Source of the DNA: Minisyncoccota bacterium
GTDB lineage: Bacteria; Patescibacteriota; Minisyncoccia; UBA6257; 02-FULL-45-10c
DNA length: 34,775 nucleotides
NCBI GenBank assembly: GCA_028716745.1
Contig: JAQUPE010000007.1
Span: 1-34,775 of the forward strand
Reading direction: 5' to 3'
The translations under genes and the position numbers were made by a program. Below the pieces are notes generated by a model. It was not told the DNA's origin. It saw only the letters and a program-made list of their open reading frames with translations, and ran no database searches. Below are positions 27,515 to 34,775 of this stretch, in pieces. Within the stretch, counting starts at the first letter, position 1, and each line of letters opens with the position of its first letter.

Positions 27515-28060
27515 CGGAAGTCTTTCGTGCCAGTTGAATTGAACTTTGGCAATGCTGGCGCCGTGATCTGTGGGCACGAGTAAATGACCCTGGGTTTTAC
27601 CGAGTTCGTATAAATCTTTTGTAATTTTAACGTCGTTTAAACAATAATTTTTCAATTCTTCCAAGTTTCCTTCCTTATATAGCCTGATTGCTTCGAGGCC
27701 ATGATGGGTTTTGCCGATTTTAATATTTGTCTGCGCCAGCTGGTCCAGGCCGATTCTGTGCCCTAATTTTGATTCGATGTCGTCTAAAATATCCAAGCTT
27801 TCAATTTTTTCCAAATTAAATTTGAAATATTTATTTAATAAAGGAATATCAAAACGATTAGAAGCAAAGCCGATTATAAGGCCGGCATTTTGAAGAACTG
27901 GAGCCAGCTTGTCCATCTCATCTTCAAAAAATGACAAATAAGAATCTGTTTTGTAGGAATAGACGCCGACAAAAGAAACATCAAGCTTTAGCAGATTTTG
28001 CTGTCCGCCGACATCGGCGAAAGTATTTTTTGTTTCTATGTCGAGTACTATTTTATCCAT
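27497..28060 (-). CDS. YprB-like ribonuclease H-fold 3'-5' exonuclease
   Basis: VLDIETKNTFADVGG, IIGFASNRFDIPLLNKYF, YCLNDVKITKDLYELG (DEDD-type motifs); overlaps the mutase 3' end by 18 nt. Confidence 0.85.
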   Translation of the reverse strand: MDKIVLDIETKNTFADVGGQQNLLKLDVSFVGVYSYKTDSYLSFFEDEMDKLAPVLQNAGLIIGFASNRFDIPLLNKYFKFNLEKIESLDILDDIESKLGHRIGLDQLAQTNIKIGKTHHGLEAIRLYKEGNLEELKNYCLNDVKITKDLYELGKTQGHLLVPTDHGASIAKVQFNWHERLPLQNLF

Positions 28061-28065
28061 GGTTT

Positions 28066-28545
28066 TTATACGTGGCGATCAGCAACTTTTGAGGCGCCGT
28101 AGCTGTTCGGTTTAATTTTAAATTCAAAATTATTAGCGCGGATTATTCCGGTAACTTCTTGGATTAAAGATTTTGTCGGTCCCTTTTCTCCTACATCAAC
28201 GTGAATTTCAAAATCAAAATTCTTAGCGCCTGATTTTTGCAGGGCCTCTAAAATTTCTTTGCCGGTTTCAAGAGACAATAAAACTTCCTGAATAATTCTG
28301 TCGCGCAACGTATGGATTTTAACCATTTCCAAATGACGCCAAAAATATTTCCCGCCGTTGCCTACGCGATGCACTACGATTGCCGTAACGAAGTCAGCTT
28401 TGTTTTCGGGCCGCCTTAAGGAATCGCTGCCGATTATTACTTTATAATTTTTTTGCGGAGCCGCGTTTATAAATTCATTTATTGATTGGATTATTTGCTC
28501 TTTATTCAGCTTCAGGCCGAAAGAGCTGTTGAATAGATAGTCCAT
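28066..28545 (-). CDS. YkuK-like ribonuclease H-fold protein (DUF458)
   Basis: KVIIGSDSLRRPENKADFVTAIVVHRVGNGGKYFW, IHVDVGEKGPTKSLIQEVTGI, SYGASKVADRHV. Confidence 0.85.
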   Translation of the reverse strand: MDYLFNSSFGLKLNKEQIIQSINEFINAAPQKNYKVIIGSDSLRRPENKADFVTAIVVHRVGNGGKYFWRHLEMVKIHTLRDRIIQEVLLSLETGKEILEALQKSGAKNFDFEIHVDVGEKGPTKSLIQEVTGIIRANNFEFKIKPNSYGASKVADRHV

Positions 28546-28666
28546 TTATTCGTTAGAGTACAGCGGGTAAGGGCAATTTACAAGGTTTTGGTTTAGTGCA
28601 CCAAAATATCTTGAAAATTCGTATTGTATATTATAATAGTATGTATAATTAATTTTATATAAAAAT

Positions 28667-29893
28667 ATGAATAAAAAACTAATTACAAAATCAATAATTA
28701 TCTTTTCGGTCGCGGGATTAGCGGGATTTTTCCTTTTTGGGCAGATTGCCAGGGCTAATTTTTTCAGCGACTTTATAAACAGAATGCTTCCTCCGGCCTC
28801 TGAAAAGCCGGTTGAAAATAAAGTTGTTCCTTATGAGGCTACAGATGCTTATGAGAGCGCAATGATAAAAACTGTGGAAGAGGCATCTCAGTCAGTTGTT
28901 TCAATTGTTATCAGTAAAGATTTGCCGGTGATTGAACAGTGTCCTTATAATCCTTTTGGAAATTTGCCTCCGGAATATCAGCAATTTTTTGGAGATATCA
29001 GCGGCTTTACTCAGCCTTGCCAGAAGGGAACTAAAAAACAGGAAGTCGGCGGAGGAACCGGCTTTATAATTTCCGAGGATGGAATGATTTTGACCAATAA
29101 GCATGTAGTTAGCGATGAAAAAGCCGAATATACGGTTTTGATGAATGATGGAAAAAAATATACCGCCAAAATTTTAGCGCGCGATCCTTTGCAGGATTTA
29201 GCTGTTGCAAAAATTCAGGCAACAGGACTCAAGCCTTTAAAGCTCGGAGATTCTGATTCTATAAAATTAGGACAAACTGCAATTGTTATAGGAAATGCTT
29301 TGGGAGAATTCAGAAACACGGTTTCCAGAGGAATAATTTCCGGATTGTCCAGAAAAATTACAGCTACTGATGGAGCACAATCGGAATCCTTGGAGGGATT
29401 GATTCAAACGGACGCGGCAATTAACCCGGGAAATTCCGGCGGACCGATTTTAAACTTGCGCGGAGAAGTTATCGGGGTGAGCGTAGCGATGGCTACAAAT
29501 GCGCAGAGCATCGGATTTGCTATTCCTATTAATAAAGCCAAAAGAGACATTAATTCCGTGAAGGCGAGCGGGAAAATAATTTTTCCTTATTTAGGCGTAA
29601 GGTATATGGCCATTACCGATGATTTGGCGGAAAAAGAAAAACTTACTGTAAAAAGAGGGGCTTTGGTGCGTGGCAATGAGAGCGGGGCGGGAGTCTTGAA
29701 AGATTCGCCGGCTTATAAAGCAGGGATTAAGGCGGAGGACATTATATTGGAAGTTAACGGAGAAAAAATAGACGAAGACAATTCTTTGAGCGCGCTTCTT
29801 CAGAAATATAATGTTGGGGACAAGGTAAAATTGAAGATTTTGCGGGACAGCAAGGAAATTGAGATAGAAGTTGCCCTCGAAGAAAAGAAATAG
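28667..29893 (+). CDS. htrA: HtrA/DegP-type serine protease with PDZ domain
   Basis: TNKHVVSDE (His), DPLQDLAVAKI (Asp), AAINPGNSGGPILN (Ser), C-terminal PDZ DSPAYKAGIKAEDIILEVNGEKI. Confidence 0.95.
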   Translation: MNKKLITKSIIIFSVAGLAGFFLFGQIARANFFSDFINRMLPPASEKPVENKVVPYEATDAYESAMIKTVEEASQSVVSIVISKDLPVIEQCPYNPFGNLPPEYQQFFGDISGFTQPCQKGTKKQEVGGGTGFIISEDGMILTNKHVVSDEKAEYTVLMNDGKKYTAKILARDPLQDLAVAKIQATGLKPLKLGDSDSIKLGQTAIVIGNALGEFRNTVSRGIISGLSRKITATDGAQSESLEGLIQTDAAINPGNSGGPILNLRGEVIGVSVAMATNAQSIGFAIPINKAKRDINSVKASGKIIFPYLGVRYMAITDDLAEKEKLTVKRGALVRGNESGAGVLKDSPAYKAGIKAEDIILEVNGEKIDEDNSLSALLQKYNVGDKVKLKILRDSKEIEIEVALEEKK

Positions 29894-29923
29894 TTCCGCC
29901 AAATTATTTTTCGGAAACAGCAT

Positions 29924-30018
29924 AATTCGCTTCCGGCGAGCGAATTTGCTTCTCTCTCGTTCCGGCGGATCCCCGATAGGGGGCTGCCAAGCCCGCCGGA
30001 ACTCCGAGATGTTCCAAA
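29924..30018. repeat. Intergenic multi-hairpin palindromic element
   Basis: AATTCGCT 29924-29931/AGCGAATT 29939-29946; TCTCG+TTCCGGCGG 29955-29968/CCGCCGGAA-ctc-CGAGA 29993-30009; inner CCCC-GATA-GGGG 29971-29982; GGAAC...GTTCC at the right end; no T-tract. Confidence 0.65.
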
Positions 30019-30101
30019 AAACAATTTATCTCCACGTTAGAGTTTTTAAGGTTGTCGCAAAAAGAATGTTTATTCACTTTAGGCTTAATGAGGAGAAGGG
30101 G

Positions 30102-30113
30102 TTTGTGATACAA
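30102..30113 (+). promoter_or_regulatory. Probable extended -10 element (TGaTACAAT) for the Cys-rich gene
   Basis: ...gtttgTGATACAATTAAATTG..., just upstream of the GTG at 30121; coordinates approximate. Confidence 0.4.
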
Positions 30114-30141
30114 TTAAATTGTGGCCGAAAGGCGCAGTTTA

Positions 30142-31974
30142 ATGTTTAGATTTTCCAATAAAACACTTTCAATTTTTATTTTATTTACGGCGATTGTCGT
30201 TTCTTTTGCTATCGTCCAGAATTCCGCTAAGGCAATTTCTTGCAGCGTCTATCAGGATTATATGACGCAATATCCGAATTATCCGTATACAGGAACAATC
30301 GGCAATATGACAGGATGTCTTTGCGGATCAACTTCTGTGACATCTTGCGACTCATATGATCCTCAGACAAACAATACGACCCAAAAAATTGTAAATTATT
30401 TTAGCGGATCTTCTGTTGGAATTGGAGGCAAGTGTAATTACGGTCAGTATAGCGGATATACATGTACAAAAACCGGTTATACGAAAATAGTTTGGGATCA
30501 GTGGGGCTGCACCCTTGAAGGAAATGCGAATTGCAGTGATTGGGGAAGTGCTACTTATTCAAATTGGAGTCAGGAATTATGGGATGCCTGCAAACTTAGA
30601 TGTGAGGCGGCTGCAGAAGAAGAGGCTCATAGAGTTTTAAAAAGAGTGGATGAGAATATGGATAAGCTTGGGCCGTATATGGAGAATGTAGTTTATAAAT
30701 GTAGCTGTTATTTTAACGACGCTGTTTCCGGAGGAAGCTGCTGCACTAATCCATGCATAGGATTAATTGTTACTATCGGATGTTGCGAAACAAAAATGTG
30801 CGGATCTACTAAGGGATATAATCGTTGTTCTTGCGGTGGATCAGAGATAGAAGTGGGCTCGCTTTGTGTTGTTAATGATGGAAAATATAAATTAATTTGT
30901 TCATCAACCGGTTATCAGGAATACTGGGAAAGAACCGAGGACGTTGACCCCCCGGCGGCTTCCGTGTGCGGAGACCATGTTTGCAATTCTATTTTAGAAG
31001 ATTCCATGAGCTGTCCCGAAGATTGCGGAGCGGCTCCGACATATTGTGGAGATGGTACATGCAATCCCGATGAAAGCTGTGCAAATTGTCATTTAGATTG
31101 CGGATCTTGCGCTACGGCGGCCTGTGGAGACGGATATTGCGGAAGCAGCGAAGATTGCAATAGTTGTGCAACAGATTGCGGAAGATGCGTCTCTGATGAC
31201 TCTTCTACCGGCTCTTGCCAGTGCGGTTCTAGAAGTATAGGAGTAGGAAATATTTGCTTGGAGTGCGGTTCTTCATATGGCTTGATTTGCTTGAGTAATA
31301 ATGATTATGGATATGGATCTGCGACTCAGTGTCCTGAAGAAATAGAAAAAAGCGCGGGCATCGCCCGTCAGGGATGGGCAGATAGTGAAAAAGCTCAAAG
31401 AGAATTGGAATTGGCAAAATGGAGAGCTGCCCAAGATGCAGAGCTGAGAAGATTGGAGGCCATGAAAAAGCAACTGGAAGAAGAGCGCTTAAGGGCTTTG
31501 CAGAGAAGATCTGTAACCAGCCAAGTCTCAGAATCGGCTTTACAGAAAGCGGTCAAGGATCAGGAAAAAATAAATCTGATTAAAAGCATAGAAAAAAAGC
31601 TTGCGCAGATAAATGATAAAATGGTTGATCAATGGTCCGGAGCTTTAATGCAGCTGAGCAGAATAACTAATGGAATCGGATCAAGACTGGAAAAGGCTGC
31701 GGCGGCGGGCGAAAATATTACTGCTGCAAAAACAGCTGCCGAGAAAGCAACATCTTCAATAAATATTGCTTATCAAAAAGTGGTTATTCAATCGGGTAAA
31801 GACTATTTGGTAAATGCAACAAGCGTAAGCACAGTAAAATCTGCGGCGTTGACGACCAGGACAAAATTAAATAAGGATTTGAAGGCGCTGGAGGTTTTTG
31901 TAAAAACCGCTTATGACGATACCAGCGCGGCTTTCGAGGCTTTAAAAACAGTTTCTAATTTGGGTGAAGAATAA
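30142..31974 (+). CDS. Secreted Cys-rich repeat protein with C-terminal coiled coil
   Basis: Signal MFRFSNKTLSIFILFTAIVVSFAIVQNSAKA; tandem CGDxxCxxxExxxxCxxDCG modules; Glu/Lys/Ala-rich C-terminal helices; ATG at 30142 preferred over GTG at 30121. Confidence 0.85.
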   Translation: MFRFSNKTLSIFILFTAIVVSFAIVQNSAKAISCSVYQDYMTQYPNYPYTGTIGNMTGCLCGSTSVTSCDSYDPQTNNTTQKIVNYFSGSSVGIGGKCNYGQYSGYTCTKTGYTKIVWDQWGCTLEGNANCSDWGSATYSNWSQELWDACKLRCEAAAEEEAHRVLKRVDENMDKLGPYMENVVYKCSCYFNDAVSGGSCCTNPCIGLIVTIGCCETKMCGSTKGYNRCSCGGSEIEVGSLCVVNDGKYKLICSSTGYQEYWERTEDVDPPAASVCGDHVCNSILEDSMSCPEDCGAAPTYCGDGTCNPDESCANCHLDCGSCATAACGDGYCGSSEDCNSCATDCGRCVSDDSSTGSCQCGSRSIGVGNICLECGSSYGLICLSNNDYGYGSATQCPEEIEKSAGIARQGWADSEKAQRELELAKWRAAQDAELRRLEAMKKQLEEERLRALQRRSVTSQVSESALQKAVKDQEKINLIKSIEKKLAQINDKMVDQWSGALMQLSRITNGIGSRLEKAAAAGENITAAKTAAEKATSSINIAYQKVVIQSGKDYLVNATSVSTVKSAALTTRTKLNKDLKALEVFVKTAYDDTSAAFEALKTVSNLGEE

Positions 31975-31979
31975 ACATT

Positions 31980-32246
31980 ATGTTTGAAGAAGAACAAAAT
32001 AATAAAAAAATATTTTTGATAATAGGGGCAATAGTTGCCGTTGTTGTTGTTGCCGGAATAGTTTGGTTTACGGTAATCAAGAAAACAACGCCGTCTCAAT
32101 CAGAGGTGGAGGAGGCAGAGGCTAATTTAAAGAGGCTTCCGGCAGGCGACACGGTTGATGATATAGCCAGAGAGCTGGAATCGGTTAGTTTGGGCAATCT
32201 TGACGCTGAAATAAAGAACATAGAATCGGATTTGAATAAGCTTTAA
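31980..32246 (+). CDS. Small single-TM protein, hypothetical
   Basis: TM IFLIIGAIVAVVVVAGIVWFTVI followed by an acidic helical tail; 5 nt after the Cys-rich gene. Confidence 0.75.
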   Translation: MFEEEQNNKKIFLIIGAIVAVVVVAGIVWFTVIKKTTPSQSEVEEAEANLKRLPAGDTVDDIARELESVSLGNLDAEIKNIESDLNKL

Positions 32247-32272
32247 TAGTTTTTATTGAGACAATCGATGTA

Positions 32273-32299
32273 TTGGCACTCTCATTGACAGAGTGCTAA
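32273..32299 (+). promoter_or_regulatory. CIRCE operator (HrcA-binding inverted repeat)
   Basis: TTGGCACTC-N9-GAGTGCTAA versus CIRCE consensus TTAGCACTC-N9-GAGTGCTAA; one mismatch. Confidence 0.9.
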
Positions 32300-32313
32300 T
32301 TTTTTAATATGCT
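32285..32313 (+). promoter_or_regulatory. clpB promoter overlapping CIRCE
   Basis: TTGACA (32285-32290), 17-nt spacer, TATGCT (32308-32313). Confidence 0.65.
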
Positions 32314-32324
32314 AGAATTAAATT

Positions 32325-34775
32325 ATGATGAATAACAATTTTAATCGTTTCACTATAAAGGCTCAGGAAGCATTGCAAAACGCTCAAGAGGCGGCGGCGC
32401 AGAGAAATCACGGCGAACTTAAGGCTCTGCATTTGCTTTCTACATTAATAATAGACAGCCAGTCTTTAGTTCAGCCTCTTTTAACAAGGGCAGGGGTAAA
32501 TTTGACTACTTTGGAAAGAAATATAGAAGAAGAGCTTAAAAAGGTTCCCAAAATTTTTGCCTTTACGACAAATGTGGGACAGCTTTATTTATCTCAGGAA
32601 TTAATGCAGGTTTTGGAAAAAGCGGCAAAAATCGCTACTGCGCAGAAGGATGAGTTTGTTTCTTGCGAACATTTGCTCCTGGCTATTTTAGATGTTCCTT
32701 CGGCAGCACAGAATATTTTGGATAGAGCTGGTTTAAAAAAGGACTTAGCCTTGAGGACATTGGCTCAATTGCGCGGATCAACGCGGGTTACCGATGAAAC
32801 GCCGGAAAGTAAATTTCAGGTTTTGGAAAAGTATGCCGTTAATTTAACCAATAAAGCCAAGGAGGGAAAATTGGATCCGGTTATCGGACGCGAAGAAGAA
32901 TTGAGAAGAGTGATACAGGTTTTATCGCGTAGGACTAAAAATAACCCGGTACTAATAGGAGAGCCGGGCGTTGGTAAGACCGCAATTGTTGAGGGCTTGG
33001 CTCAAAAAATTATTTCCGGAGATGTTCCGGAACCTCTTAAGGGAAAAGAAATAGTGGCATTAGATATAGGATCGCTCATTGCGGGCACTAAGTTCCGCGG
33101 GGAGTTTGAAGACAGATTAAAAGCTTTTATAAAAGAAATACAAAATGCTTCCGGCAGACTGATCCTATTTATAGACGAGATACATACTATAGTAGGAGCG
33201 GGTGCTGCCGAAGGAGCGGTTGATGCTTCCAATTTATTGAAGCCGGCTTTGGCGCGGGGCGAATTGCATGCTATCGGCGCGACTACTTTAAAGGAATATC
33301 AGAAACATATTGAAAAAGATCCGGCATTGGAACGCAGGTTCCAGCCGATTTTGGTTGAAGAGCCGGGAATTGAAGACAGCATCGCTATTTTGCGGGGACT
33401 TAAAGAAAAATATGAGATTCATCATGGTTTGCGGATTAGCGATGGCGCTTTAATTGCCGCCGTTAATCTTTCAGCCCGTTATATAAGCGATAGATTTTTG
33501 CCGGATAAGGCGGTGGATTTGATGGATGAAGCGGGAGCGGCAAGAAGAATGGAATCGGAAAGCTTGCCGAGAGAGATTGAGCGGGTTAGGAAGGAAATTA
33601 CCAGAATGGAAATAGAGAAATCGGCAATTCAGAAGGAAAATACTGAAATAGCAAAGAAAAGATTGAAGGTTTTAGGCAAAACAATAAGAGAGTTGAAGGA
33701 AAAGAACGATGAATTATCGGCTCAATGGAGCGGCGAGAAAATTGTATTTGAAAATCATCATAATTTGCATAAAAAAGTTGATGATTTGAAGAGGCAAGCG
33801 GAAATTGCCGAAAGAGAAGGCGACTTGGAGAAAGTTGCAAAGATTTTATATGGAGAATTGCCGGTTGCCGAAAAAGAATCAAAAGCTTTTGAAAAGAAGT
33901 TTTTTGAATCCGGCAAAAAATCCGGCAAAGCCAATGATAGCGATAAATTTATTAAAGAAACTGTTGATGAAGAGGACATCGCATCAGTTGTTTCACGCTG
34001 GACAGGAATTCCGATAACTAAAATGCTCGAAACGGAGGGGGAAAAGCTTTCCAATATAGAGGGCGCTCTTTCGAGGCGAGTAATTGGGCAGGAGGAAGCG
34101 ATATCGGCTGTTTCTAATGCTTTGCGCCGGGCCAGAGCCGGACTTTCGGACGAAAACAAACCGCTTGGATCATTTATGTTTCTTGGTCCGACAGGCGTAG
34201 GTAAAACAGAGCTTGCAAAAGCTTTGGCGGAGTTTGTATTCAACGATGAAAAAGCGCTGGTTCGCATTGATATGTCTGAATATATGGAGAAGCATGCTGT
34301 TTCGCGTTTAATCGGTTCGCCTCCGGGCTATGTTGGCCACGAAGAGGGGGGACAGCTGACGGAAATAATCCGCCATAGGCCATACAGCATTATACTTTTT
34401 GATGAAATAGAAAAAGCTCATCCGGAAGTATTTAATATACTATTGCAGGTTTTGGATAACGGAAGATTAACCGACAGCAAGGGCAAGGTGGTAAATTTTA
34501 AGAACTCTATCATTATAATGACGTCCAATGTCGGCGCGTCTTATTTGAGGCAGATGTCGGGACTGGGCTTCAGCTCTTTAGGCGGGGACGAGTTGAAAGA
34601 CAAGGGAGCAGAGTTTAAACAAAAGATACAGGATGCGCTGAGAGAGCAGTTAGGCCGGAGTTTTTGAATAGAATTGACGATATAGTCATATTTAATCCTT
34701 TAAGCAGGAAAGACATAGAAAAAATTGTCAGCTTGCAGCTGGAATTAATTGAAAAGAAGCTAAAAGGCAAAGGAT
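32325..34775 (+). CDS. clpB: AAA+ disaggregase ClpB, frameshifted near 34652 and truncated by the window end
   Basis: Clp_N repeats, [38 protein letters not shown], middle coiled coil, [20 protein letters not shown] stops at 34667 but homology resumes in the -1 frame as [26 protein letters not shown]. Confidence 0.9.

Noticed and set aside
29800-30113. Overlapping short ORFs across the intergenic palindromic element
   Set aside because: Several frames are open because of palindromic composition; no start/RBS or domain support.
34640-34667. Programmed -1 frameshift in clpB
   Set aside because: No canonical slippery heptamer (GCAGTTAGG) and clpB is not known to use frameshifting; an indel is more likely.
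1-34775. CRISPR arrays, transposases, phage structural genes, or UGA recoding
   Set aside because: No regularly spaced repeats or signature proteins; several genes read normally with standard stops, including TGA at 17850-17852, so code 11 fits.

Overview
This 34.8 kb window looks like a chromosomal segment of a Patescibacteria/CPR-type (probably Parcubacteria-like) bacterium. The lineage is inferred from gene content and protein style only. Most of it is densely packed housekeeping genes: nitrilase-family hydrolase, trpS, RNase J, pgi/pmi, a family 5 solute-binding protein, secG, gpmI, RNase Y, HU, a sigma-70/ECF factor with a membrane protein and a secreted protein, rsgA, SemiSWEET, a GT39-like glycosyltransferase, a PHP protein, DUF456, recA, a RodZ-like protein, ftsK, phosphomannomutase, YprB-like and YkuK-like RNase H folds, htrA, a Cys-rich secreted protein and clpB. 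There are two tRNAs, Leu-CAG and His-GTG. Items most worth follow-up: (1) a promoter-to-terminator transcription unit at about 145-456 with no credible protein and several nested helices, probably an unassigned structured ncRNA; (2) a nested palindromic element inserted in frame in a phosphohexomutase gene (about 26569-26671), reminiscent of protein-coding palindromic elements; (3) a second, unrelated multi-hairpin palindromic element between htrA and the Cys-rich gene (about 29924-30018); (4) a one-nucleotide frameshift breaking clpB near 34652; (5) a CIRCE operator upstream of clpB with the -35 box in its spacer; (6) a sigma factor leader with 60-nt-spaced direct repeats. No CRISPR array, transposase or phage module was seen.
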